Of a stretch of DNA of 64,000 nt, positions 52,856-61,297 are shown piece after piece. This DNA comes from Sediminitomix flava (GTDB lineage Bacteria; Bacteroidota; Bacteroidia; Cytophagales; Flammeovirgaceae): assembly GCF_003149185.1 (NCBI RefSeq), contig NZ_QGDO01000001.1, forward strand, positions 868,001 through 932,000. The letters run 5' to 3'. Position numbers and translations under genes: made by a program. The notes beneath the pieces are model-generated. The model was not told the DNA's origin. It saw nothing but the letters and a program-made list of their open reading frames with translations, and did no database searches. How positions within the stretch are numbered: position 1 is the stretch's first letter; each line of letters starts with the position of its first letter.

Positions 52856-54211
52856 TTATTTTTTTGCAAAATACTTGTAAAATAAAGCGATAGTCTCGAT
52901 TCCTTTATGGTAAAGCTCAACTTCAAAGCTCTCATTTGGTGAGTGAATTGCATCTTCATTCAAACCAAATCCCATCATGATTGAGTCCAAGCCCAATTCA
53001 TCTTTGAACATTGGTACAATTGGGATACTACCACCACTACGTACAGGAATTGGCGTTGTTCCGAAAGACTCTTCATAAGCGTTACTTGCTGCTTTATAAG
53101 CTTCAGAATCTGTAGGAATTACTGCAGGGTAACCTCCGTGATGAGCCGTAACTTTAACTGTAGTTCCTGCCGGTGCTAAAGACTCAAAATGTTTTGCAAA
53201 TAGCTCTGAGATCACTTCCCAATCTTGCCCTGGTACCAAACGCATTGAGATTTTTGCATAAGCTTTTGAAGGAATTACGGTTTTAGCTCCTTCTTCAGTG
53301 TATCCACCCCAAATACCATTTACATCTAAAGATGGACGAATAGAAGCTCTTTCATTTGTAGAATAACCTTCCTCACCAAATACATCTTTGATATCGAGTG
53401 CCGCTTTATAAGCATCTAAGTCAAATGGTGCTTTAGCCATAGCCTCACGATCTGCCGCAGATACTTCTTCTACTGTATCGTAAAATCCTGGAATTGTAAT
53501 TTCACCTTTCTCATTCGTCAATGAAGAAATCATCTTCGTGATCGCATTGATTGGGTTCATTACAGCACCACCATAAAGACCTGAGTGAAGATCACGATTT
53601 GGACCAGTTACTTCTACTTCCATGTAGCTTAAGCCTCTCAATCCAACTGTGATTGAAGGAATATCTTTTGCGATCATTCCAGTATCAGATACCAAAATCA
53701 CATCTGCTTCAAGCTTCTCCTTATTCGCTTGAACAAAAGACGTCAAGTTCACTGAACCAATCTCTTCTTCACCTTCAAGCATAAACTTCACATTACATGT
53801 CAGGTTATCTGTAGCCATCATTGTTTCGAAGGCTTTTACATGCATGTACATTTGGCCTTTATCATCACTAGCTCCTCTAGCGAAGATTTTTCCATTTCTG
53901 ATTTCAGGTTCAAAAGGAGGTGTGTGCCACAAATCTATTGGATCTGCAGGTTGAACATCATAATGTCCATAAACTAAAACTGTAGGAAGTTCGCTATCAA
54001 TTAGTTTCTCTCCATATACAATAGGGTTACCTGGAGTTGGGCAAATTTCTACATTATCAGCGCCAGCTTTCGTTAATTGATTAGCTAAAAATTCAGCTGC
54101 TTTTTCTACATCTTTTCTGTATGAACTGTCTGTACTTACAGATGGAATTCTAAGCAATTCAAATAACTCTTCAGTGAAACGCTCTTTGTGTTCGTCAATA
54201 TATGCCTTCAT
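52856..54211 (-). CDS. M20-family dipeptidase
   Basis: The 451-residue zinc peptidase has the M20 metal motif LVYGHYDVQP (His and Asp), the catalytic EGEEEIGS, a VSDTGM ligand region and a dimerisation insert (about 200-340). It cleaves small peptides in the cytoplasm; close relatives are annotated as dipeptidases. The upstream part of the frame opens at a TTG at 54247; ATG at 54211 (MKAYIDEHKERFTEELFELLRIPSVST) is the better start. A TAnnTTTG-like box (TATATTTG, complement of 54328-54335) lies upstream. Confidence 0.88.
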   Translation of the reverse strand: MKAYIDEHKERFTEELFELLRIPSVSTDSSYRKDVEKAAEFLANQLTKAGADNVEICPTPGNPIVYGEKLIDSELPTVLVYGHYDVQPADPIDLWHTPPFEPEIRNGKIFARGASDDKGQMYMHVKAFETMMATDNLTCNVKFMLEGEEEIGSVNLTSFVQANKEKLEADVILVSDTGMIAKDIPSITVGLRGLSYMEVEVTGPNRDLHSGLYGGAVMNPINAITKMISSLTNEKGEITIPGFYDTVEEVSAADREAMAKAPFDLDAYKAALDIKDVFGEEGYSTNERASIRPSLDVNGIWGGYTEEGAKTVIPSKAYAKISMRLVPGQDWEVISELFAKHFESLAPAGTTVKVTAHHGGYPAVIPTDSEAYKAASNAYEESFGTTPIPVRSGGSIPIVPMFKDELGLDSIMMGFGLNEDAIHSPNESFEVELYHKGIETIALFYKYFAKK

Positions 54212-54403
54212 AAAAGGAAATTTTATTTCTTTTTGTAACTCTTCCAAATTCTACACAACCATTCAGACTCCTCTCTATCCTTGGAAGTAAAATTCTAGTA
54301 ATAGATGATTAACTTGATGGATTAGAACAAATATAACATTTACAAAAGCATCTATAAAAAATTATATAAAATGTCTACATACTTTTTAATCATTATAAAT
54401 AAA

Positions 54404-54427
54404 AAAGCCCATTAAAAAATGGACTTT
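54404..54427 (-). terminator. Terminator of the fatty acid hydroxylase gene
   Basis: On the minus strand AAAGTCCATT (complement of 54427-54418) pairs with AATGGGCTTT (complement of 54413-54404), one wobble, and TTT follows. It lies just after the stop at 54449. Confidence 0.7.
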
Positions 54428-54448
54428 CAATCAATTTCGGATATAAGA

Positions 54449-55075
54449 TTATTTCTTTTGAATAGGCATGGTTCCGTAAATATGATCCCACAAGGTTGAA
54501 GATACTCCGAATGCCCTTTCTGGATCTTTGTAATGATGAATGCCGTGATGAACCCACAATACTCTAAGGAAATTTTTTGGAGGTCTATAACTATGCACTA
54601 TGTAGTGAATTAGAAGATAAGTAGCATACCCTGTCAAGAAACCTGGTAAGAAGCCATAGGTCCAATTACCCATCAAAAATGTAAACATCACAAAGAGTAA
54701 ACTAGCCAAGACTGTACTCACTATTGGAGGCATTGCTAATCGACTTTTATCTTTTGGAAAATCATGATGTACACCATGAAACTTGTAGGTAAGGTCTTTT
54801 CTGAATTGTGTGGTCTCGGGCATATGATACACAAAACGATGTGCCGCATATTCGACCCAAGTGAAAAGTAACCATCCAGAAATAAATGCTGCTAGGCAAG
54901 AAATTGGACTTATCAGATTTTCATAGACACCGTAAAAAATCATTCCTATGGAACCTACTAAGAAAATACTTATCGGAACATAAGCATGCGTGTGTGTCAA
55001 ATATTCGAGTAACTTATTGTCAAACAGCTGATCGTTTGCTGGTTTGTTAATTCTTTCAGTAGAAGCTCTTTTCAT
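54449..55075 (-). CDS. Fatty acid hydroxylase / sterol desaturase superfamily protein
   Basis: The 208-residue membrane enzyme has the three diiron histidine motifs: HRFVYH, HGVHHDF and HHGIHHYK, with an additional HYIVHSYR between them. It has about four hydrophobic segments (YVPISIFLVGSIGMIFYGV and others). Proteins of this group hydroxylate fatty acids, such as alpha-hydroxylation of sphingolipid acyl chains, which Bacteroidetes make. The frame opens at a GTG at 55102; ATG at 55075 (MKRASTERINKP) is chosen. Two possible starts differ by nine residues. It follows bshC on the same strand after a terminator. Confidence 0.8.
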   Translation of the reverse strand: MKRASTERINKPANDQLFDNKLLEYLTHTHAYVPISIFLVGSIGMIFYGVYENLISPISCLAAFISGWLLFTWVEYAAHRFVYHMPETTQFRKDLTYKFHGVHHDFPKDKSRLAMPPIVSTVLASLLFVMFTFLMGNWTYGFLPGFLTGYATYLLIHYIVHSYRPPKNFLRVLWVHHGIHHYKDPERAFGVSSTLWDHIYGTMPIQKK

Positions 55076-55165
55076 AGTATTGGGTTTAACTTGGTTTTCC
55101 ACCTCAATACTGTAAAGGTTCAGTTTGTAATTTTAGTTCTACTTGGTAGCTTTTCAGACAAAAAA

Positions 55166-55192
55166 AGTAGGATTTTGTATCAAAACCCTACT
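55166..55192 (-). terminator. Terminator of bshC
   Basis: AGTAGGATTTTG (55166-55177) pairs with CAAAACCCTACT (55181-55192) with one wobble, and TTTTTTTG follows on the minus strand. Confidence 0.75.
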
Positions 55193-55216
55193 CATCTATT
55201 TCTTTAGTTCTTAATC

Positions 55217-56782
55217 CTAGATTGAAATCACTTGGAAGCTCAACTCGAATGGTTTCAGCGTTTGATGAACCTTCTCCACGAAACTTGAATCTTTTAAGTA
55301 AAATCCTAACATATTTTCTCTTCGCTCTTGCAATCCACCGCCAGGGAAAAGTTCATATTTCAGATTAAGCAAATGTTGTAAGCTTTCTTGCTGTCTTCGC
55401 TGTTCTGCTTTTACAAATTTGTGAGAAGTGTGTGCAAATTTCTTCTCTAGTCTTTTCTTTTCTGCTTCAATATGACCTATTAATGTCACATCTACTTCAT
55501 TTGCCTTGGCTAGTAGATTGTCATAAGCTTGGAATAGCATCTGATGTTCTGCTTCAAAAGACAAATCATAATCTGTATTTCGCTCAGCAAATTCTCTTTT
55601 TAGTAAATGCTCTGCTTGGAAAAGCTCTTCTAAACTAAAGCCTGTCTTAGCTAGCTTTCTTTGCTGATCTTCAGTAATTACTAAAGCAAAATTTCTAGGA
55701 AGTAGAATTGGGAAAGGAACTTCCATTTGGTCAAATAGTTCTTTCAATTGGAACCAATATACAACTTCTGCAGGTCCTCCTGTATAAGAAAGGTTTGGCA
55801 AAATCATTTCTTGATACAACGGACGAAGTACCACATTTGGACTGAAGCGTTCTGGGTGATTTTCAATCTCAGCTTCCATTTCAGCTTTAGAGAATTTGAT
55901 AGCCGTATCAACTACTTGGAAAGTATCTTCATCAATTTGTTCAATACGATTACGCAATTCACCTTTTAAATAGAAGAAGTTTATCGGGCGGGCATAAATT
56001 TGTGTTTTAAACCCTGCCTCTTCCATTTTCTGATTATTTTCCTCGACCCACTGATGCGGTAAATTTTCGAAAATATCCTTTTTCATGACTGACTTAAAAC
56101 TTGCTTTCAAGTCTACGTCATCTCCATCTACACAGATCAGTCCTTCCTTCTCAAAAAGGTAATGTGTGTATGCACGAACAGCCTCTGTCAAATTTTCAGC
56201 ATTCTGATAAGCTGATTTAAAGAAGTCAGGCATATCCTTGAAACGATCTAAAATCGCCTCAATATTTTTAGGATTCATTCTTCCTACAGCACCTGTCTGA
56301 TCATTTTCCCAAACGTATTTTTTGTCTTTGATACAGAAATACGAGATTTCCTCAAAGTCATGATCTTCTGAAGCCATCCAATAAACAGGAACAAAATTGT
56401 ATTGCGGATATTTTGCTTTCAGCTCTTTTGCCGCTTCAATAACCGTTACAATCTTGTAAATAAAATAAAGAGGTCCCGTAAATATATTAAGCTGATGACC
56501 TGTAGTAACCGTAAAGGTATTTTCATCTAATAAACGCTCAATTTGGGGAGTATAAGAAGGATATTTTTCGTATTGGTTCTTAAGAGAATTCACCAATACT
56601 TCGCGTTGTGCTTTTGAAAAGACTTTATCTTTAATTTGCTCTGGAAAATTCTCAATACTTGGGCTACGGTGTATAAAAGGTTTTACCGAAGGGTCATTAT
56701 TGATATATGCGTTAAAAGTATTCGAGAAGAATCCTGTTTTTTCAAAAGGAATACAACAACCTTCCATAATATCTGTCTTCAT
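55217..56782 (-). CDS. bshC: BshC, bacillithiol biosynthesis cysteine-adding enzyme
   Basis: BshC is proposed to add cysteine to glucosaminyl-malate, the last step of bacillithiol synthesis. The 521-residue length is normal. Family segments are FTVTTGHQLNIFTGPLYFIYKI, VPVYWMASEDHDFEEISYF, LSYTGGPAEVVYWFQLKELFDQMEVPFPILLPRNF and a C-terminal coiled coil (about 390-460) followed by LFPGGGLQERRENM. bshA and bshB are not in the window. Bacillithiol is a low-molecular-weight thiol found in Firmicutes and in several Bacteroidetes. ATG at 56782 is taken; an ATG at 56767 is an alternative. Confidence 0.93.
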   Translation of the reverse strand: MKTDIMEGCCIPFEKTGFFSNTFNAYINNDPSVKPFIHRSPSIENFPEQIKDKVFSKAQREVLVNSLKNQYEKYPSYTPQIERLLDENTFTVTTGHQLNIFTGPLYFIYKIVTVIEAAKELKAKYPQYNFVPVYWMASEDHDFEEISYFCIKDKKYVWENDQTGAVGRMNPKNIEAILDRFKDMPDFFKSAYQNAENLTEAVRAYTHYLFEKEGLICVDGDDVDLKASFKSVMKKDIFENLPHQWVEENNQKMEEAGFKTQIYARPINFFYLKGELRNRIEQIDEDTFQVVDTAIKFSKAEMEAEIENHPERFSPNVVLRPLYQEMILPNLSYTGGPAEVVYWFQLKELFDQMEVPFPILLPRNFALVITEDQQRKLAKTGFSLEELFQAEHLLKREFAERNTDYDLSFEAEHQMLFQAYDNLLAKANEVDVTLIGHIEAEKKRLEKKFAHTSHKFVKAEQRRQQESLQHLLNLKYELFPGGGLQERRENMLGFYLKDSSFVEKVHQTLKPFELSFQVISI

Positions 56783-56857
56783 TTTATTTGATAGTCAAAA
56801 AGAAATTGGATGTAAAAATGCTAAATAATTGCGTGAAGCTCGGTATGCGAAACAATA

Positions 56858-57445
56858 TTATTCACATTCGAACTGAAAAATATAAAAAGGATTTTGAGCA
56901 CTGAATTTCACAAAACCGTCTTTATCTGTCTTGAATTTATGCTCTTCAAAAGGCTTAAGTCCTTCCATCTGAACATTTAAAGGAAGTTCAAAAATACTAT
57001 CTCTTTGTACCCATTTTTCAAAAGTATCTTGACAGAACATCCCCTTCCCATCTTTGGTATAACTCACAATATCCCATTTATGAGTCAATTGTAAGAGTTG
57101 TTCTTGTTCACTTTCAGAAAGTGTACCGTAGATATTAAATGCTTTTTGTCCGTCTTCACCTAAAAACTCAAGAATATCGATGAGTCCGAAAGATTCAAAA
57201 TCATGAATGGTAGAAGGTTGAAAGCTATCCAACAGCGGTTTCAATTCCTCTTCTTCACCTTCCAAACAAAAGATTCTGTCTACTTTTATTCCCCAAGAAA
57301 TAAGTTGCTTTGCTGTATTTGCATGACATACCACCACAGGACTCCATTCCAACAACTCTCCAAGTCTGGGCAAATCATCCTCTGTTAGCTTCCAGCAAAT
57401 CAGACTTGGTTCTTGATAATCTCTAACAATATGATGTGATGACAT
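56858..57445 (-). CDS. Conserved protein, possibly thiamine pyrophosphokinase-like
   Basis: I am not sure of this family. The 195-residue protein begins SSHHIVRDYQEPSLICW and contains SPVVVCHANTAKQLISWGIKVDRIFCLEGEEEELKP, which resembles the nucleotide-binding half of thiamine pyrophosphokinases as found in some Bacteroidetes. The canonical acidic metal motif is not clear, so activity is doubtful. The C-terminal half has a GTLSESEQEQLLQLTHKWDIVSY stretch and ends in an all-beta region (NPFYIFQFECE). Its upstream side is taken up by a dispersed repeat (57469-57665), which may influence its expression. Confidence 0.5.
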   Translation of the reverse strand: MSSHHIVRDYQEPSLICWKLTEDDLPRLGELLEWSPVVVCHANTAKQLISWGIKVDRIFCLEGEEEELKPLLDSFQPSTIHDFESFGLIDILEFLGEDGQKAFNIYGTLSESEQEQLLQLTHKWDIVSYTKDGKGMFCQDTFEKWVQRDSIFELPLNVQMEGLKPFEEHKFKTDKDGFVKFSAQNPFYIFQFECE

Positions 57446-57468
57446 CTTTGAATAATTAGTCTTCCAAG

Positions 57469-57665
57469 TACTAGGACAAATGATTACGGGATAAAATTTT
57501 ACTGTTCTTAGAGTAACTCTAAGAACTTACAAATGGAAAGCAGAGTCTTCAGACTCGAAAAATCTGCTAAAATGTCGAGTCTGAAGACTCTAATTCCCAT
57601 TTCTTAATTCGAAGATCGCTTCGTTAACTCTTCGAATAGAATATCCGTTTCCATTTGTCCCACTA
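57469..57665 (+). repeat. Dispersed multi-hairpin repeat, copy 2
   Basis: Outer ends TACTAGGACAAATG (57469-57482) and CATTTGTCCCACTA (57652-57665) are inverted copies with two differences. Inside are three hairpins: GTTCTTAGAG (57504-57513) with CTCTAAGAAC (57517-57526); AGAGTCTTCAGACTCG (57542-57557) with CGAGTCTGAAGACTCT (57576-57591), perfect over 16 bp; and ATTCGAAGA (57607-57615) with TCTTCGAAT (57629-57637). Copy 1 at 27864-28083 is inverted and diverged. There is no open frame. Confidence 0.8.
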
Positions 57666-57695
57666 CTTAATGAATTACAATATACTAATCGTGAA

Positions 57696-57735
57696 AAAAG
57701 GTCAACCTTAGGTAATCACCAAAAGTTAACCTTTT
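57696..57735 (-). terminator. Terminator of the thioredoxin-family gene
   Basis: AAAAGGTCAAC (57696-57706) pairs with GTTAACCTTTT (57725-57735) with one mismatch; TTCACG follows on the minus strand after a T run. Confidence 0.7.
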
Positions 57736-57748
57736 ATCATTTTTTATA

Positions 57749-58369
57749 TTATTTCAACACAGACTTCACAATCTCTTGAATTGTTGTCTGTCCTTTATCT
57801 TTATTATACCACTTTTGTAATACCTCTTTAATTTCCTCAAAAGGCTTTTCTTCAGCTCTCATTTGCATATAGCTCTCTTGAAGTTCTACAGGACGAGGCC
57901 CCCAATTTCCGATTTCTTCTTTTGTTTCTGCATCAAAAGCAATCAACTTCGGAATAGAACGCCCTCCATTAGTCAAGTATTCATCCATCAACTCCAAGTT
58001 TTCATCTCTCAGAAGAATTTGAAGTTCGATGTTTTCACTCAATTCAGCCAACTTAGCCATTACAGGTACAGTGTGTGCAGCATCGCCACACCAAGCCTCT
58101 GTAAGTACAACCCAAAGTACTTTTCGGTCATAATTTGCGAAAAGCTCTTTTACTTCATCTGAGAATTTCAAATTCTTATCATGACGTAACATTCTCTTTT
58201 GGTTCATCACCGTATAGTGAATCATGGCTTCACTGTGATTCTCCCCTGTTGTTTTGCCTTCAGCAAGCAATTCAGCAATCATTTTATGAAAGCTGTCATA
58301 AGTAATTCCTTTTTGAGTCTGGATTGTTTCTAATGTCTTTACCATCACCTTATATGAATGTTCGATCAT
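57749..58369 (-). CDS. Thioredoxin-family protein with single active-site cysteine
   Basis: The 206-residue protein has an N-terminal helical stretch and a thioredoxin-like domain with VLWVVLTEAWCGDAAHTVPVMAKLAEL, the TTWCxxC-type position reading WCGDA, so the second active-site cysteine is absent. SIPKLIAFDAETKEEIGNWGPRP includes the conserved cis-proline (SIP). Such one-cysteine proteins can act in disulfide isomerisation or peroxide sensing, or have lost redox cycling. It lies 68 bases after cinA on the same strand. Confidence 0.8.
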   Translation of the reverse strand: MIEHSYKVMVKTLETIQTQKGITYDSFHKMIAELLAEGKTTGENHSEAMIHYTVMNQKRMLRHDKNLKFSDEVKELFANYDRKVLWVVLTEAWCGDAAHTVPVMAKLAELSENIELQILLRDENLELMDEYLTNGGRSIPKLIAFDAETKEEIGNWGPRPVELQESYMQMRAEEKPFEEIKEVLQKWYNKDKGQTTIQEIVKSVLK

Positions 58370-58437
58370 ATAAACGCCATTTCATTAAAAAGGTTTACAA
58401 GTAAGATAATTCAAGTGTTATAATTTCAAAATCACTT

Positions 58438-59691
58438 TTAATTTTCGTTTGCCAAATTACTCCAAAGCAACCTTAAAACTGCTGTTGTGGTGTACTGAAC
58501 ATTGATTTTTCTTCCTCGCGTAATATTCAAAAGTTTTGCTTCTGTTTTCTTACCATCAGAATATCCAATCCAAATTGTACCTACAGGCTTGTCTGGTGTT
58601 CCTCCTGTTGGTCCTGCAATTCCTGTAGTAGAAATCCCTACCGAAGCATTGAATTTCTTACGTACATTTTCAGCCATTTCCTTTGCAGTTTGCTCACTTA
58701 CTGCTCCATATTTCTCTAAAGTTTCAGCTCTTACTCCCAATTGATCCATTTTGATTTCATTAGAATAAGGAATAATTCCTCCTTTGAAATAAGCTGATGA
58801 ACCAGAAATATCTGTAATCTTATTCGCTACATTTCCACCTGTGCAGCTTTCAGCAGTAGCTACAGTCATATCTCGTTGTTTAAGGATAATGCCCACAACT
58901 TCTTCCAGCTCTATATCTTCTTCCGCATAAATTCCTTTTGTGACTATAGACTTCAGTTTCAGAACCTCTGATTCTAGTTGTAGCTCTATAGCTTCTTTAT
59001 CCTCTCCTACCGCAGTCAGACGTAAACGAACTTGCCCTAACTTTGGTAAATAAGCCAATCCAATATTTTCGGGTAAAGCCAATTCCCAATCTTCTAGCAT
59101 CTGAGAAAGTTTTGATTCGGGAATACCGATCGTTCGGATTACTTTATGAATGATATGCCCTGGAATGTATTTTTCCTCCAAACGAGGTAATACATGCTCA
59201 GACATCAAGAATTTCATCTCATGAGGAACACCCGGCATACTCACAAACACACAACCCTCATGATCAATCCACATGCCCGGAGCTGTACCTACTTCATTTT
59301 GCAGTACATCGCAGATTTTAAGGACTTCAGCTTGATTTTTATTCTGTTCAGTAAGTTCTCTTCCAAATTGTCGTAACAATCGCCCTATATTCTCGTACAC
59401 ATTTTCGTTGAAAATGAGTTCAGTGTCAAAATAATTAGCTAATGTCTTCTTCGTAATATCATCTTTGGTAGGTCCTAAGCCGCCCGTCATCAAGACAATT
59501 TGAGCTTCTTTCTTGGCTTTATCCAAAGCTTCAGTAATTGCCTCTTTTGTATCTCCGATGGCTGTTTTACGGATTACTTTCACGCCAATTTCGGTAAGTC
59601 TTTCAGACATCCATTGTGAATTTGTATCTGTAATCTGACCGTACAAAATCTCATCGCCAATCGTGATAATTTCTGCTTTTATTGCTGTCAT
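58438..59691 (-). CDS. cinA: CinA-type competence/damage-inducible protein (NMN deamidase domain)
   Basis: The 417-residue protein has an N-terminal MoaB-like domain (AEIITIGDEILYGQITDTNSQW, MTGGLGPTKDDITKKTLA) and a C-terminal CinA domain (about 255-405) with VATAESCTGGNVANKITDISGSSAYFKGGIIPYSNEIK, matching nicotinamide-nucleotide amidases of the pyridine nucleotide salvage pathway. The MoaB-like half is related to molybdopterin enzymes but is not part of that pathway here. The frame opens at 59763, but ATG at 59691 (MTAIKAEIITIG) is the normal start. Confidence 0.92.
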   Translation of the reverse strand: MTAIKAEIITIGDEILYGQITDTNSQWMSERLTEIGVKVIRKTAIGDTKEAITEALDKAKKEAQIVLMTGGLGPTKDDITKKTLANYFDTELIFNENVYENIGRLLRQFGRELTEQNKNQAEVLKICDVLQNEVGTAPGMWIDHEGCVFVSMPGVPHEMKFLMSEHVLPRLEEKYIPGHIIHKVIRTIGIPESKLSQMLEDWELALPENIGLAYLPKLGQVRLRLTAVGEDKEAIELQLESEVLKLKSIVTKGIYAEEDIELEEVVGIILKQRDMTVATAESCTGGNVANKITDISGSSAYFKGGIIPYSNEIKMDQLGVRAETLEKYGAVSEQTAKEMAENVRKKFNASVGISTTGIAGPTGGTPDKPVGTIWIGYSDGKKTEAKLLNITRGRKINVQYTTTAVLRLLWSNLANEN

Positions 59692-59825
59692 TGAAGAAGT
59701 GTATTTACTATTTCGTAAAGTATGCTGAAAAATTTCGATAATTCTTAAACTAAGATTCATCATTTTGGTTGCAAAATCAAAGAGCTTTGTAGAATAAGCG
59801 AACTATATTTTAGAAACACATCATA

Positions 59826-61088
59826 ATGAAAGAGCGCGTAGTCATTTTTGTCTCAGTTGTATTTGTCATTTTATTCCTTTTGGACTTGTATTCATTTAAA
59901 GGAGTAAAACTTTTGGCTGAAGACATTTCCAAAAAATCTACTCAAGGGCTATTGTTGAAAGGCTATTGGGTATTCAATGTATTTATCTATTTACTTTTTG
60001 TTGCAGAAGTATTCCTATTTGAAAAATATAGAGTTCCAGGATATACCCCTTATTTCTTCATAGCCAATGCGCTAATCATGATGTCCATTTTCTCTAAACT
60101 GATCTTTGTACTATTCCACGGTGCAAATGATTTGGTGTATTGGACAAAAATGATTGGAGAATACCTCTTTTCAGCACCGAAAGTAGATGAAGAAACCGCT
60201 ACCAAAATAAGTAGGGGGAAATTTTTAACCTATGTAGGTGCAGGTTTAGCTGCTGTTCCTGCCGGAGCATTTCTGTACGGAATGCTGAAAGGACGTTATG
60301 ATTTTAGAGTGATCAAAAAAACACTTTCATTTGACAACCTACCAAAAGCTTTTGATGGTTTGAAGGTTGTTCAGATTTCTGATATTCATATTGGCAGTTT
60401 CCCGAAAGGTCACCCATCCGTGCAAAGAGCTGTTGAACAAATCAATGAATTGGAGCCTGATGTTATTCTTTTCACAGGTGATTTGGTCAATAACCTCGCG
60501 ATTGAAACTGATGGTTGGGTAGATGTTATGAAACAGATGAAAGCCAAATATGGTAAGTATTCCATTCTTGGTAATCACGATTACGGAATGTACGTGCCTT
60601 GGGAAAACAAAAATGACCAAATCGCGAACTTTGATGCTGTAAAACAAGCCAACAGAGATATGGGCTTTGATCTTCTTTTGGATGAAAACAGAGTTCTTGA
60701 AAAAGATGGTGAGCGCATTGGTATTTTGGGTGTTGAAAACTGGGGTGAAGGCTTCTTGAAAAAAGGAGACTTGAACAAAGCACTAAGTGGGACAGAAGGT
60801 CTTCCATTTAAAATGTTACTTTCTCATGACCCTTCTCACTGGGATGCTCAAGTTCGTGACACAGACATTGACGTTACACTTTCTGGTCATACACACGGAA
60901 TGCAATTTGGTATCGAAATTCCGGGTATCAAATGGAGTCCTGTAAAATACCGTTACCCAAGATGGGCTGGTTTATACCAAGAAGGAAAACAATTCTTGTA
61001 CGTAAACAGAGGTTTTGGTTATCACGCATACGCTGGTCGTATCGGGATGGCTCCAGAAATTACAGAGTTGACTTTGACTAAAGCTTAA
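59826..61088 (+). CDS. Membrane-anchored metallophosphoesterase
   Basis: The 420-residue protein has three to four N-terminal helices (about 1-150) and a calcineurin-like phosphoesterase domain from about residue 180. Metal-binding motifs are VVQISDIHIGSF (DxH), LFTGDLVNN (GD), ILGNHDYGM (GNHD), LLSHDPSHW and LSGHTHGMQFG (GHTH). Such proteins hydrolyse phosphoesters, for example UDP-diacylglucosamine or cyclic-nucleotide substrates; the substrate is not evident. A good terminator follows. The upstream neighbour cinA is divergent. Confidence 0.88.
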   Translation: MKERVVIFVSVVFVILFLLDLYSFKGVKLLAEDISKKSTQGLLLKGYWVFNVFIYLLFVAEVFLFEKYRVPGYTPYFFIANALIMMSIFSKLIFVLFHGANDLVYWTKMIGEYLFSAPKVDEETATKISRGKFLTYVGAGLAAVPAGAFLYGMLKGRYDFRVIKKTLSFDNLPKAFDGLKVVQISDIHIGSFPKGHPSVQRAVEQINELEPDVILFTGDLVNNLAIETDGWVDVMKQMKAKYGKYSILGNHDYGMYVPWENKNDQIANFDAVKQANRDMGFDLLLDENRVLEKDGERIGILGVENWGEGFLKKGDLNKALSGTEGLPFKMLLSHDPSHWDAQVRDTDIDVTLSGHTHGMQFGIEIPGIKWSPVKYRYPRWAGLYQEGKQFLYVNRGFGYHAYAGRIGMAPEITELTLTKA

Positions 61089-61092
61089 CCAT

Positions 61093-61132
61093 AAAAAGGT
61101 AGAGACAGATTTAACTTATCTCTACCTTTTTT
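61093..61132 (+). terminator. Terminator of the metallophosphoesterase gene
   Basis: AAAAAGGTAGAGA (61093-61105) and TCTCTACCTTTTT (61119-61131) form a perfect 13-bp stem followed by T. Confidence 0.85.
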
Positions 61133-61297
61133 ACATCTTACCCAAACACTACCCACAGATGATATCAGAAAGTACATTGTTATTCTTACCTCACTCTTGA
61201 TCAAAAGCGATGTAGATATAGAGTAACATTACCACATGAACAAGCCCAGAAATCAATAGATAAGAATAAGGAAATGACATAATTTCTTTGTTTTCAG

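Larger units (their letters stand above)
57446..57748. other. Intergenic region holding the repeat element and a terminator
   Basis: This 303-base gap between two minus-strand genes contains the multi-hairpin element (57469-57665) and the terminator of the downstream gene (57696-57735). No small gene is seen. The promoter of the 57445 gene must lie within or beyond the element. Confidence 0.6.

Noticed and set aside
60339-60807. Minus-strand frames inside the metallophosphoesterase gene
   Set aside because: They lie entirely opposite a gene with all five metal motifs and have no recognisable features.
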